A DNA stretch of 64,000 bases, from NCBI GenBank assembly GCA_963971225.1, contig OZ020270.1:28581123-28645122 (forward strand), given 5' to 3'. Below, piece after piece: positions 1 through 11,475 of the stretch. The DNA is from Melieria omissa (lineage: Eukaryota; Arthropoda; Insecta; Diptera; Ulidiidae). The translations under genes were made by a program, and so were the position numbers. How positions within the stretch are numbered: position 1 is the first letter of the stretch; every line of letters starts with the position of its first letter. The notes under the pieces were generated by a model. That model was not told the origin of the DNA. It did not search any database and saw nothing but the letters and a program-made list of their open reading frames with translations.

Positions 1-634
1 CACGCTACAGTGTGGACTCAACACAAAAATGCTGAATGCAATAGCGGTGCTCACCAGCCGCCCAGAGTCCGAGTTGCTTTGACGTAATCATTCTCATAAG
101 GATAGTTAATAATATTAATTTGTTGTTATTATTATTGTTCTTCTTGTGGTTGCTGTCTTCGTCTAAGGCTGATTACACTGCAAACAAAATCAATTTTTTT
201 TAAATAACAAGTTTCTGACAACGGATTCTGGTAAAGGGGACTAAAAAAAAATATACGTGTATCGGCGTTTCGACAGTTTACGTCTGAATTTGTTTTAGGG
301 GGGTTAAATTTTTCCCCTTTTTGCGCATTCGTATGGTGAATCGGCATACGAAAACCATGTAACATCACATTTTAGGCATATGATGTGTTCAGCAATTTGG
401 TGTAAAACACTACGAAGAAAATTAGTACGGAGCATTTTAACCTTGTAGCTCCTATTTTTATGGGTCAATTTGGCCATTTTTTTCTAAAATGCCAAAAATG
501 TCCTGTAAAACAGGACTTTTTAAGGACAAAATGTACCACAAAAATATTCGCCATAAAATTCTTCTATGGATCTCTGAATACATCAAAGCTCAGAAATTAA
601 CTTGAACGTCAGAATTAAGTAAAAACTGAAAATG
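1..634. other. AT-rich flank, no gene recognised
   Basis: This stretch is AT-rich and holds only short open frames without recognisable motifs. It ends at the target-site duplication of the LOA element that follows. I see no RNA gene or mobile-element end in it. Confidence 0.5.
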
Positions 635-712
635 TGTTTAAGTGTTTATTATTATTATACGTATAGGCTATAGTGCACTACGACCAGTTTGATATTTTGT
701 GCAGCCTTTGTT

Positions 713-3700
713 TTAACCGTCCAAGTTAAGGCTTTTTATAAATTTTAGCACTATTTGGGGTTGTAGTTTCCAGATTGATGGCGGTATAGACGCCTGACCA
801 AACTGGAGAAATCTCTTTCTACTGAGTGCAGGACATTCGCATAGAATATGGAGTGATGTTTCCTGTTCTTGCTCGCATATCCTGCACACATCCGTTGAGG
901 ATATTCCCATATTTTTGAGATGGTATCTAAGTGAGCAATGTCCTGTTAGGTACCCTGTGAGGATACGAAGGTCCTCTCGGTTTAGCTTGAGGAGTTTGTG
1001 GGATACCCCTCTGTCCGGGGCCAGGAATTGTTTTGCCTGCCGTAGTCCCGTTGTGTTGGTCCATTGGTCAGTAAATTCCTGGGCAACCCATTTCCGTAAC
1101 CATTCTTGAATGTGTCCTCTTGGTAGTCCACAGAATGGTTCCGGGCCTATCATAGGGCGTAAGGCACCCTTTTTCGCTAGGCGGTCCGCTTGTTCGTTGC
1201 CATCATGTCCTTCATGTCCTGGTATCCAGTGCAGTTCTACAGTGTTGCGCCTGCCCAGTTCATTCAACAGATTGCGGCAGTCCGTCACCAGCCTTGAGGT
1301 AGTCGAGTAGGCTTCTAGCGCCTTTAAGACTGCCTGACTGTCGGACAATATATAGATATGTGTGCCAGACGACCTCCTGCGTAGGCACTCGCTAGCACAC
1401 TCTATGATGGCGTGTGTTCCCGCCTGAAAGATGGTAGCTAGCTTCCCCATTGGAAAAGCTTTGCGAAATCTGGGACCATATACCCCGGCGCCAGTGCTTC
1501 CATCTTCCAACTTCGATCCATCCGTGTACCAGAGTTGCGACCCTGGGTCTGGTATGAATTGATTTGATCTCCATAATTGTCTGTCCAAGATGTTAATCTT
1601 GTACCTTTTAGAGAATTCCACCTTTGGTGGAATAATGTCGGAGATCCTGAGCATTGGGTCATTTTCGAGCATTTTCAATATGCTCATGTGTCCCTTAAGA
1701 TCTCCACTCTTTAGTTCAGTACTGCGGACAAGCCTTAGGGCCTGAGAGCAGGCTTCTTTCCTGATGGCTATATTAAGAGGAGGCACACTTAAGATTGCCT
1801 CCATTGCAATTGTCGGGCACGTTCTCATTGCCCCACTCATGCCTATACACGCCAGACGTTGCAGTTTATTTAATTTTTCTACTGCACTTTTTTGTTCAAC
1901 TTTATGCCACCAGATTGCAGAGGCATACGTGATGATTGGTTTAACTATACTGTTATAGGACCAGTAGACCATTTTTGGTCTCAGGCCCCAGGTTTTACCG
2001 TAAAGTCTTTGACAGGCATACATTGCCCGCGTAGCCTTGCCGATAACATTGCTCAGGTGAGAGTTCCAAGTCAGTGTCTTGTCAAGGGTGACACCTAGGT
2101 ATTTGGCCTCATCTGAGAAATTAATTACTTTACCATTCAATGAGGGATTGCTAAGACGTATGCGTCTTCTTCTCGTGAATGGTACCAGTACCGTTTTATC
2201 CGGATTGAAAGAGAGACCTTTGTCTCTGCACCATGTGTTTGTTATGCAGAGGGCTTTTTGCATTTTACTCGCGATGGTTGAGTCATCCCAGCCCACAACA
2301 TAGATGGCTACATCATCTGCATAACCTATTGTGCTAAATCCTAGGGCGTTTAACTTGGTTAGTAGTAGAGGAGAGAGTACTCCCCCTTGGGGGCAACCTC
2401 TAGTGGCTTTTATTTTCTGGTTCTGTCCTACTAGCTCGAGATTTATCACCCTACTTTCTAGCATGGATATTATCCAATTTATGATCATAGGGCTTATCCC
2501 TTTCCTGATCATGGGCTGTTTGATGGCCTCATATGATGTGTTGTCAAAAGCACCTTCAATGTCGATAAAAGCGCAGAGGGCTATTTGTTTAGCCTCCAAG
2601 GCCTTCTCAATCGACCTTGTCAGGTAATGTATCGCTGTTATCGTCGATTTGCCTGCTTGATAGGCAAATTGGAAATTACAAAGTGGGCTATTCGTAAGAT
2701 ATGCCTCTCTGATATGTAAGTCCAATAGTTTTTCTAACGTTTTCAGAATGAAAGAGCTAAGGCTAATGGGTCTATACGATTTAGGCAGTTGTTCTGGCCT
2801 TTTGCCTGCTTTTGGTATAAACACCACCTTAACTTCCGACCAGGCTTTCGGAATGTGGCCTAAAGTAAGGCTGGATTTGAAAATCCTGATTAAATAGGGG
2901 ACCAAGATCTCTTTTCCCTGTTGTAAAAAACAGGGAAGTACATTATCTGGTCCAGGAGATTTGTATGGGTTAAATGAGGAAATCGCCCATTGTACCTTTT
3001 TCGGAATGCAGATTGTGCCAGCTAGGCTAATGTCCCTGCCGGTGGATGTCAGTGGAACTGCGTCCATCGACGGAACAGCCTGTAGCGGTACACACCCCGG
3101 GAAATGGGTTTCCAGCAACAGTTTGCTGGTTTCAACCGGAGTTTCCGTGTAACTGCCGTCCGGTTTTAAGAGGGTACCAATACCATTGGAGTGGTCTAGT
3201 CTGAGGGCTTTTTGTAGCTTGGAGGCATTCGGAAGATTGTCAGTCCTCTCACAATACTCCCGCCACGTAGCCCGTTTTGACTTGCGCAGCTCCTTATTGT
3301 ATTCCGTTAGGGCTGTTTTGTATGGGACCCATTCATTCATACGTTTAGCCCTGTTGAATAGTTTCCTAACTTCCTTCCTCATTTCTTCGAGCTTTTTGTT
3401 CCACCAGGGTATACCCCTACGGGCTTTGCACCTTTTGGCTGGACAGCTCTCATTGAAAGCTAGACTGATAGTAGAATGAAGGTTATTGGCCTCCATTTCT
3501 AGCTCATGAATAGTTTTGATTGCTAAATTAGAGCAGTTAACGTTTTCTTCTAGGAAGAACCGAAAGATGTCCCAGTTGGTATTTCTGGGACTCCTATAAA
3601 CTTGGCTATTGTAAATGGGTTCTCCAAGGTCGAATCTAATGTGTTGATGATCCGACATGGAGACCTCATTTGACACATGCCAGTTTGAGATTGCCGAACT

Positions 3701-4327
3701 GACATTAGCGCTAGAGAGAGTGAGATCTAGTACCTCCCCCCTTATAGTGTTCCTGAAAGTCGGCACATTCCCTCTATTAATAATACTTATATTATTACTA
3801 ATAATGTATTCAAGGAGGTACTCACCCCTAGAGTTGACGTCCGAGCTTCCCCATACCGTATAGTGTGCATTGGCGTCACAGCACAGGATCCAGCGAAGTC
3901 TCCTACTGCGGCAATATTCCACTAGGGCTATGGCCTCCCTAGTTGTTGCCGTTTCATACTCGCCCGGGAAATAGGCTGAGGCTAAAACAACCTCAGTGTG
4001 GCCACCGGTAATCGGCACATATGCCCTTACCGCCACTAAATCCCCTGAGATGAATTCTGTAATTGGAAAGAACTTTAGTCTATTTCTTAATAATAGAGCT
4101 GCCCTAGGGCGGGTGTTTTTATTATCATATAATAACTTACACTGTGTAATGTTGAGCCCTTTGATGGTCTCACTGCTTACCCACGGCTCCTGGATGAAGG
4201 CTGCGTCCAGAAGCTCGTTGGTGAACCTCCAGCTGACCACATCTGATGCAGCTTTTGCTTGGTGGAGGTTCACTTGGAGGCACTTCAGTTGCCCCCTGTT
4301 GCTAGGTGGATTGGTGGGGGTGGTCAT
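713..4327 (-). CDS. LOA ORF2: AP endonuclease, reverse transcriptase, RNase H
   Basis: The ORF2 polyprotein of LOA-1 nicks target DNA and reverse transcribes the element RNA. From the N terminus I see an APE-type endonuclease (QVNLHQAKAA, IQEPW, CDANAH, SDH), a reverse transcriptase (SPGPDN, SYRPISLSSF, FIDIEGAF, PQGGVLSPLL, YADD at about residue 669), an RNase H domain (YTDGSKL, DSQAVL, HWIPGHEGHDG) and a C-terminal Cys-His motif (CRIC...HILCEC). I chose the start at 4327 because its ATG overlaps the ORF1 stop as ATGA. An in-frame ATG at 4417 also exists. Two defects stand out. About eight residues that follow GVLSPLL in LOA-2 are missing before YADD, and the RNase H Glu in FQAEV is Gly here (FQAGT). 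The frame stays open, but the enzyme is probably inactive. Confidence 0.9.
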   Translation of the reverse strand: MTTPTNPPSNRGQLKCLQVNLHQAKAASDVVSWRFTNELLDAAFIQEPWVSSETIKGLNITQCKLLYDNKNTRPRAALLLRNRLKFFPITEFISGDLVAVRAYVPITGGHTEVVLASAYFPGEYETATTREAIALVEYCRSRRLRWILCCDANAHYTVWGSSDVNSRGEYLLEYIISNNISIINRGNVPTFRNTIRGEVLDLTLSSANVSSAISNWHVSNEVSMSDHQHIRFDLGEPIYNSQVYRSPRNTNWDIFRFFLEENVNCSNLAIKTIHELEMEANNLHSTISLAFNESCPAKRCKARRGIPWWNKKLEEMRKEVRKLFNRAKRMNEWVPYKTALTEYNKELRKSKRATWREYCERTDNLPNASKLQKALRLDHSNGIGTLLKPDGSYTETPVETSKLLLETHFPGCVPLQAVPSMDAVPLTSTGRDISLAGTICIPKKVQWAISSFNPYKSPGPDNVLPCFLQQGKEILVPYLIRIFKSSLTLGHIPKAWSEVKVVFIPKAGKRPEQLPKSYRPISLSSFILKTLEKLLDLHIREAYLTNSPLCNFQFAYQAGKSTITAIHYLTRSIEKALEAKQIALCAFIDIEGAFDNTSYEAIKQPMIRKGISPMIINWIISMLESRVINLELVGQNQKIKATRGCPQGGVLSPLLLTKLNALGFSTIGYADDVAIYVVGWDDSTIASKMQKALCITNTWCRDKGLSFNPDKTVLVPFTRRRRIRLSNPSLNGKVINFSDEAKYLGVTLDKTLTWNSHLSNVIGKATRAMYACQRLYGKTWGLRPKMVYWSYNSIVKPIITYASAIWWHKVEQKSAVEKLNKLQRLACIGMSGAMRTCPTIAMEAILSVPPLNIAIRKEACSQALRLVRSTELKSGDLKGHMSILKMLENDPMLRISDIIPPKVEFSKRYKINILDRQLWRSNQFIPDPGSQLWYTDGSKLEDGSTGAGVYGPRFRKAFPMGKLATIFQAGTHAIIECASECLRRRSSGTHIYILSDSQAVLKALEAYSTTSRLVTDCRNLLNELGRRNTVELHWIPGHEGHDGNEQADRLAKKGALRPMIGPEPFCGLPRGHIQEWLRKWVAQEFTDQWTNTTGLRQAKQFLAPDRGVSHKLLKLNREDLRILTGYLTGHCSLRYHLKNMGISSTDVCRICEQEQETSLHILCECPALSRKRFLQFGQASIPPSIWKLQPQIVLKFIKSLNLDG

Positions 4328-5605
4328 CTGCGTGACGCTTTGTGGGCAGGCTTTGCCACTTTCTTGCCCCGGTTTGTTGCCAGCTGGTGCGATTCCTCCC
4401 TGGAGCCCCGCTCGCACTTCCTCACACGACCCGTGTAAGGCTTGCCGCGCCTGGAGGTGTCAGTCGCCCTGGAGTTTACAGACAACGTTTTGGAGCAGCA
4501 AGGTTGCTCCTCAGCTGCCTGCATGGCTGGCCTGGTGTTGCCTGGTCTGGCACTGGTCTGGGCAGTTGGCTCTTCAGCCCGTTTGCCCTTTGGTCTAATT
4601 TGGACTTTGCCAAATTCAAAGTTGACCATATTGTTGCTGCTCTTTAGGGCGTTTGTGGAGATGGGGTCAATGGCTAGTGTAAGCACGCCAGTCATCTACC
4701 CTCAGGCCGCTATTTTGGCCTTCAAGTAGGTACAGAATATGGTCGTTGGGATGGTTGCCGGGGAAGTACCCGACAAATATTTGTGGGCGCGGGACCTCCG
4801 CTTCCGTGACCACCTTCAGCTTTGCGTCCTTCCACGGCATAAGTGTGGGCACAGTTGCCTTGAACCATTCTGCTGTGGCGTCGTCCGCACATCCGAAAGT
4901 GATCCATCCCGGACGAAATGTGCAGCTGGAAAAATTGGGCTTCACCGAGCCCTTTCGCTGCTGCATGATTTTGTCCAGGATGCTGGATTGGATCTGCTTC
5001 AGCTGATCGGTAGACCAGATGGACGACGGAAAGTCAGGCGGTATTATGCCTAGGCGTTGAGAGGTAAGCGCCTGACTGAAGGACGTTGTGGGCTGCGCAG
5101 TGGCTACGACAGGCGTCTGAACCACCTGTCTCTCCGTGCAGGATGCACTTGCAGCAGGGCCAGCAACCCTTTTGGGAGAGTTGGTCTTCGGCGTTGAGCT
5201 ATCCGACCGAACTCTCTTAGTGTGTTTCTTGAAAGGTGGGGTCGACACCTTGGAGTCTTTTAATGGCTTTAAAGCCAGCCTCCTAGCATCTTCGATGCTA
5301 TACCCCTTTTCCAAGAAAAGTTTTAGACGCTTACGTCCGGCACCAGATAACCGGGTTTTGTCTATGCCTGCCTTGGTGGCTTTTGGCAGAGATTGAGAGG
5401 CGAGTAATGCGTCCTCTTCATCGGTGGGGATGATTACAAAGCCGGCACTTGGAACAGAGTCCCCTGCCGTTGACACAACATCCATAGGAGTTACATCACT
5501 GTTAGGACCTGGCGCCCTGTTAGTGAATGTAAGGTCATTGACCTGGTTATCCGAAGGCACTGCTGCCTGTTCATTGACACGAATAGAATCCATACTTGGT
5601 CCCAC
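4324..5605 (-). pseudogene. LOA ORF1 (DUF4780-type), frameshifted
   Basis: This is the nucleic-acid-binding ORF1 of LOA-1. The first 312 residues read from 5605 and stop at 4667. The matching C-terminal part continues in another frame from about 4695 to 4324 (FGKVQIR corresponds to FGHIKLR in LOA-2 ORF1). Compared with LOA-2, about a dozen residues around 4690-4700 are lost with the frame change, so a small deletion is likely. The shifted frame ends in a TGA that overlaps the ORF2 ATG (ATGA at 4327-4324). That suggests coupled termination and reinitiation in the parent element. There is no CCHC knuckle. The N-terminal part is rich in Ser, Thr and Lys. Confidence 0.8.
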
Positions 5606-5940
5606 GAGTGTAGGGGAAAGAAGGTCACCCGGGGCATAGCCCCCATTACCCCGGGAAGGCTAGGATTACAACCAGAGGTCGTCAGGTATCTGGAGGCCAC
5701 CGTTAGAAGACACACTTACGTAGTGCCATTCATCCCCTAAGCACGGTACGGATAACACTTGGGATTACGGGTTTTATCGAGTTGTCCTCTCTAGAACCGC
5801 CATATTCGGTAAAAGCAGGGGCACCTCGAGCAGGATGTGACTCTTCGCCACGTATGGACGGTCTTAGGCACAGAGGGCTATAAAAGCCGCAATAGCCTCT
5901 GGTATATCATAATACCTTACCCCCTGTTTAAGTGTTTATT

Positions 5941-7298
5941 TCGTACTTAATCAAAATTGGTACTTAATCCTCTAGTTCCGAAGAGAGCCCGTAGACATCC
6001 TAAGCTTAAAAAAATGCTGTAAATTACACCTCATGAGTTTTCTAGCTTATTTTACACATATGGAAAGGGAAATCTCCATTTTTTAAATAACTAGTAGGGG
6101 CCTGCGGCTTTGCACGCAAGCTTGAAGTCAATGGGCCCAATAAATCAAGTTTCTTCATACTACACTTTATGGGCGATGCTACGCCTCTTTTATGTAATGC
6201 CCAATCCATTCTTCCAGTCGAAGGGTGTGACCCGGTCTCATTGATATGCGACTTTCAGTTCCAAAGTTACGCGGAAAATTTCAGTCGCAAAAAATATACC
6301 GCCAGTAGAATGACACATCTATGGGACGATGGTATACAAAACTTCAAAGCTTTCCAACTTATTGTTCCGAAGATATTCCACATTAAAAATTTGGGTTGTA
6401 TGGGCGGTGCCACGCCCCCTTGTAAAAACCCACCCCATTCCCCCTATCGAATCGCTAAATCGTTTGACACCCTTATTGCTGTGACATATATGGTGACATG
6501 GTATATCTTGGCTGATTTGTTATTATAGTGATCGTGGCGAGAAGACGTATTAGGTGGGCGTGGTCAATCTTATATATCCTATGTTAGCATCAATGAAACA
6601 CGAAATCATTTGATATTAATACTGATTTACCAACATGTACCGTAGCTTCGTTTTGTTAGTTTAGTGAGCATGGAAAGTGGGCGTGGCCGATTATGTTATA
6701 GCCTATGTTTGCCGCAATGATACGCTGAATCGTCTGATACCCATATAGCCTTACAAAAGCATACCATAGATGAGTTTTGTTACCATAGTGGGCGTAAGAA
6801 GGGGGCGTGGTCATTCTCATATAGCCTATGTACCATTCCCACAGATACAAAAATGTTTGGTGCTTATTTCATCTAAATCGGTTCAGTGGTTTTTGCCTAA
6901 TTGTGGCTCAAAAAACGTCACACTTGTTTTTATATAATAGTATAGATATAGTTGTAATCAGTTATCGCTGCCACGGCAGTCATTGTAAGACAAAGTTGAA
7001 GTTTCGTGAGAAAGTAAGCAAATAATTATTTTTGAATTTGTGTGAGAAACAAAATTGTTTTAAATAAATTGAGAGCCTCAATAATACGTGATATTCGTGA
7101 GTAGCTGTTAATGTATTCTTTGAGAAAATATAAAAAAGTTATAAAAAAAGTTGTTGCACTCCTCCTACGTAACCCAAACTCTAGAGTGTCTGTAGGCCTG
7201 CTTGGGATGAAAAGCCTAAGTAACGGTCCTTGATGATGTTGTTTCGCTATTTAAGCATTATTTTTCGATTTGAACCGAAATTTTGATACGTCACAATG
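5941..7298. repeat. Degenerate interspersed repeat, no gene
   Basis: The stretch from about 6090 to 6955 looks like an old interspersed repeat. The motif GGGCGTGG recurs at roughly 120-bp spacing (near 6554, 6680 and 6800), with repeated 'catatagcctatg' phrases, and the unit closes with TATATAATAGTATAGATA near 6931-6948, an ending that resembles RTE-type LINE tails. No coding capacity survives. The class is a guess. The rest, to 7298, shows nothing recognisable. Confidence 0.35.
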
Positions 7299-7431
7299 TA
7301 TAGGATTTTTCATTTCGAACCGAAAACTTTGGCAGCCCTGCGTTCGACAACCGCAGCTGTCATCTGTCGTTGCATTGTGTTAATATTGTAGTTTAGTGTT
7401 TGGACCGATTTAGCATCGCTCAACGTGTAAT

Positions 7432-7770
7432 AATAATTTTAATTAATAATAATTGATTGGCACGACAGCCCGCTTACGCGAGACTAAGGCCTAGCTTCCC
7501 GCAGCCACCCGTGTTGTGCGTGTGAATTTTGTACGCGGGTGGAAGGGACCTACAGTTTTATGCCGGTTCCGAACGGCAGGTTGGGAGCTTTTTCATAGGC
7601 AATTTTTACTCTCAGAGGTTTGCCATTTCCAGCTGAGAGGACAGCCACCGAAAGAGAAAACGAGTTTCCCGTTATTTTTTTTAGGTGTTACTACATGCAG
7701 TATTCGATCTTGCGTCGCTCTGCATGCGACTCGCTGGACCGCACACTAACCAACTGAGCCACGGCGGCTG
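7432..7770 (-). mobile_element. tRNA-derived SINE, copy 1
   Basis: Read on the minus strand, the element starts GCCGCCGTGGCTCAGTTGG, which carries a pol III A-box (TGGCTCAGTTGG). About 40 nt further on is a weaker B-box-like GATCGAATACTG. Its other end is near ...GTGCCAATCAATTA. A 10-bp direct repeat, CAACGTGTAA, at 7422-7431 and 7771-7780 is the target-site duplication. A near-identical copy lies at 31904-32241. It interrupts the mariner relic. Confidence 0.85.
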
Positions 7771-7796
7771 CAACGTGTAAACATAGTGTAAACATA

Positions 7797-8446
7797 GTGA
7801 AAATTCACTACAAAAATGGTGAAAATTTTAGCACCCCTTTTCGCGCACTAAGGAAGGATTTCGGATGTCACGGAAGGCCTGTTTTGTCAACGATTTCGGA
7901 TTTATTGGCGAAATTCGAACGAACTGGTTCTGTACAAGATGTACAGAGGCCAATACGTAATCGCCCTGCTCGTTCGGCCGAAAATATTGCTACCAACCGA
8001 AAATATTGCTATTGACCATTACCGTCAATTCTGAACGTTATGGCCGTATGATAACCGAGTATTTCTGGCCAGCGATCGAAGATATGGATGTGGAGGAGAT
8101 GTGGTTTCAACAGCACGGCGCTACATACCACACAACACGACCGAACATGACAGAATTGCGAACCAGGTTCGAAGAACGCATAATTTCACGTTTTGGTGAT
8201 GCCAATTGGCCGTCAAGATCGTCCGATCTGAACCCTTCGGACTTTTTTCTTTAGGGCTACGCGAAAGACCAAGTCTATGCAGACAATCCGCAGACTCTGG
8301 AGCATTTGAGGGACAACATACGTGCAGTTCTTGGTGCCTTACAGCCTGATATATGTAAAAAAGTCATCGAAAATTACCTAACAAGAATCGGGGTGTGCCA
8401 GGCTGCTCGTGGCGGTCATTTGAATGATGTCGTATTCCATTACTAA
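7797..8446 (+). pseudogene. Mariner-like transposase remnant
   Basis: Two blocks of a DDE/D transposase survive. The first (7797-8015) matches the N-terminal helix-turn-helix region (FRALRKDFG, ARSAENIA). The second (8006-8446) covers the end of the catalytic domain (NSERYGRM, WFQQHGATYHT, PSRSSDLNPSDFFL) and runs through an in-frame stop after DFFL to the family C terminus (DVVFHY). The middle, with the first catalytic Asp, is deleted, and the aspartate of the usual QQDGA motif is His here. The gene is dead. Confidence 0.8.
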
Positions 8447-9202
8447 TGGCGCAAACCAAATATTATTTCAAATTCAAATTTTAATTGATTTTTTTTCTTT
8501 ATTTACTTTTTCGGCTCATGATGGAAAACCCTACAAAACAGATGTCACTGCAAAAATTTATACTTAGGGGAGTCCGCGGGGGTAGATGAGAGAACTAGTC
8601 TCCCTAGTCCTTTATTTCATGAAAACATAACAAAGCATTAAAAAAATAAGAACCGCAATATATACACTAGTCAGAATAAGTTTGCGTACAGGCAAGTCAA
8701 AATTATGTTTTATTAATTTTGACCTCAAAAATTGGTTCTCTATTTATAAAAACATATCCACATTTTTCATATATGCCTTAACTACACTTTTTGTTCTGAT
8801 TTAGATGAATTAAAATAACACTTTTCCATGTATTCGTATTTATTGACAATATACTCACCAAACTGTGCAGAATAAGTTTGCGTACAAAACTTATAACAGG
8901 AATTTCCGGTTATGCTTTTAATTTTTTTGGAAAAATGTGTATTCCATTGAACAGTAAACGGACTTGTAAATTATTTGGAACCGTATATGTGCTTGACATT
9001 TCTAGAAAGAAAGAACCGAACAGAAAAAAAATTAAAAATGGATAAAAGGATAATCTTACTAGAACTTTCCAAAATTGACAACAAATTTCATGAAATTAGG
9101 GAAACTTTGGGAAAGCACATTCGTCATTTCAAAAAGCCATCAAAATCTTGAAAAAAAAACAGAAAATCTTGCGTCGTTACTACGATCTGGCTATTTTCTT
9201 AA

Positions 9203-9774
9203 AGGGAGCACTCCATGAAACGCTCAAAAAAATGACCAATTTTCTTTATTTTACTGTACAAAAAAAGAAAGAGACAGGAACAATCCGTTTGGAACCTCTG
9301 TAGGTATTAGTTACAAGTTCAAAAAAAAAAGTTATACATAAAAAAAATTAAAAATGGCAAACATATTGAACATCTTCCGAGGCTTGGTTTAAAAAAAGAC
9401 GTCTTCCCGTCCACACGATGCCGTCCGAAGTTTAAGTCTAAAACAATAAAAAAATTTTGTATAATAGATTTCAGAGGTTCATGCACTTCTCTGTTCCATA
9501 TCCTACAAAACGAGTATATATTCGTGTAGATCGGTTCAGTAGTTTTTTTTTTATCATGTTGACGGACTCCAAAAACGTGTTTATGAGGAAACGCGTACCA
9601 AAGTTTTTCGGAACACCTGGTTTGGCTGAGCGCGCGTCGATGAAAAGAACTGTGTCTCTGAAAGTTTTCAGAGTTCGACTTTGAAACTTTGCAATAGTGT
9701 TCTCGGATAATATATCTTTCGATTAAAGCAAAAAAAAAATAGATTTTTTGAAAACATTTCATGGAGTGCCCCCC
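9203..9774. mobile_element. MITE with TTAA target (family 1)
   Basis: The termini read AGGGAGCACTCCATGAAA on the left and the complement of GGGGGGCACTCCATGAAA on the right, flanked by TTAA at 9199-9202 and 9775-9778. The second Tc1 copy has the uninterrupted site (TTCTTAAGTTACCC near 21034). No coding capacity. A TTAA target fits piggyBac or Kolobok transposases. Confidence 0.8.
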
Positions 9775-10400
9775 TTAAGCTACCCGAGCAAGAGGATTAG
9801 ATTGTTTGCGATCAGTGCATCATAATCTCAGGCTAGTTGCATCCAATATCTTCAGAAATGTACAGAAATATTTTATAAAACCCAGTAGCAGTGACTTTAT
9901 AAGAAAAGTCCTGAAAAAACATATTTTCCCTACATAACAACATGTAAGAAGCCACATGTAAGACATAACATGTAAGAGAGTCCAATAAAAGAGTCTAGAA
10001 ATCCGGATTTCCGGGACGATATGTTGTTATCTTCAGAAAGTGGGACGGTTCATTATTATCTAATAATGATTTGGCGTAATTGGCATTAAAAGGCATCAAC
10101 TAATGTGAAGAGGAACCTGTTAATAACAAAAATTTAAAATTAACAGTGAAGCATAGCATATGTGGGGGTATGGTATGGGGCTGCATGTCAGGAAAAGGAG
10201 TGAGCAGGCTGTTTTTTTCTTCGGAAATGCTTGCGGGGGGTTATTTACATATTCAAAAGGCTTATGTAAGACAAGGTTTCAAAACTTTGGATCAGATTCC
10301 AACACTTCTTTTCAACCTTAGGGCGCAATTCATCAGTGCGAAGCTATGTTTGCATTAACTAACTCAACAAAGTTGAAAAAGTTTGTCCCTAGCCACTTCA

Positions 10401-11037
10401 GGGGAGAGATCAGTTAAACTGTTCGAATCTTTTTTTATTTAAGAGTATATTAATTGAATTTACAAAAAAAATTTTTTTTCTCCGATGCGCCACAAAATGG
10501 CCGACTTACAAAGGGTTGAAGTTACCCCTCATTTTTATTGGCAACCAACGTAGAGTCCGCAACTTTTATCTGAAATCAAAAAATCATAGTAAGTTCTATT
10601 AAGAATAGATAGAGCTATGAATCCCCCTAACAAAATATGCAAAAAAAGAAATATCGCGAAAATGCCGACAAATTGAAAAAACAGGCTCGTTTTTGGACAT
10701 AGACGTGATGCCAGAGGGGTTTTTTCGCGAGCTTGACAATTCGCTTTAGAACAGATTACGTAAAAAGACTACATAAAGGTGTGTGCCAAATTTCAAGTCA
10801 ATCGGACATAAACTTTCCGAGTTACGAGGGTTGCCATTTCAAAAAGTGCAACTTTTCAGGAGACGCGGTTGAAGTTTGGAACAGGAGCGGTAGGCGGAGC
10901 GCTTGCTTTGTTCTCGCATTATGAGAGAACGCGTTCAAATTTTGAAAAATCCTCTTAGGACGATGTTTTCAAGGCATTGAACTAACCGATTCCGAAAAAA
11001 AATTCAACTCTCCAAAAAATTTAACTGATCTCTCCCC
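10401..11037. mobile_element. MITE with TTAA target (family 2)
   Basis: The TIRs are GGGGAGAGATCAGTTAAA and its complement. The right flank is TTAA (11038-11041) and the left flank is TTCA (10397-10400), apparently a mutated TTAA. The duplicated Tc1 segment near 11393 has the empty site CACTTAACGTG. No coding capacity. Confidence 0.75.
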
Positions 11038-11475
11038 TTAACGTGCATCTAATTGAGTATATCAGGGGTTTACTTGAACCCTGAGCCCAACAACGCTCCA
11101 TCTTTACAGATATATTAAACCAATATAACAATTCTAGGATATAACAAAATAATAAGTTTACGGAAGAAATACAAAATATTTTGTTTTTGAAAAATTACTT
11201 TAAGTGATTTATTTTTCATTTCAAAAAACTACGTACCCCTTACTTACATATTCAAAAGTCTTATATAAGACAAGGTTTCAAAACTTTGGATCAGATTCCA
11301 ACATTTCTTTTCAACCTTAGGGCGCAATTCATACGATGCGAAGCTATGTTTGCATTAACTAACTCAACAAAGTTGAAAAAGTTCGTCCCTAGTCACTTAA
11401 CGTGCATCTAATTGAGTATATAAGGGGTTTACTTGAACCCTGAGCCCAACAACACTCCATCAACAAAATATGTTA

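Larger units (their letters stand above)
651..5924 (-). mobile_element. Full-length LOA-clade LINE (LOA-1), damaged
   Basis: A non-LTR retrotransposon on the minus strand with ORF1 and ORF2 in the usual order. It is bounded by a perfect 16-bp direct repeat, TGTTTAAGTGTTTATT, at 635-650 and 5925-5940, which I read as the target-site duplication. The sense-strand 3' end (651 side) is a short TAA-type simple repeat, as in several LOA and I elements, instead of poly(A). About 320 bp of 5' UTR (5606-5924) precede ORF1. ORF1 is frameshifted, and ORF2 has lost reverse transcriptase residues and a catalytic RNase H residue, so this copy should be dead although it looks full-length. Confidence 0.9.
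7303..8531 (+). mobile_element. Decayed mariner-like (IS630) element
   Basis: Imperfect TIRs of about 27 bp (starting GGATTTTTCAT at 7303, and the complement of ATGGAAAACC at 8531) sit next to TA dinucleotides at 7301-7302 and 8532-8533. The interior encodes pieces of a mariner-family transposase. A SINE (7432-7770) has inserted upstream of the coding remnant. Confidence 0.7.

Noticed and set aside
132..368. 78-codon ORF
   Set aside because: No motif, poor codon structure and an AT-rich context.
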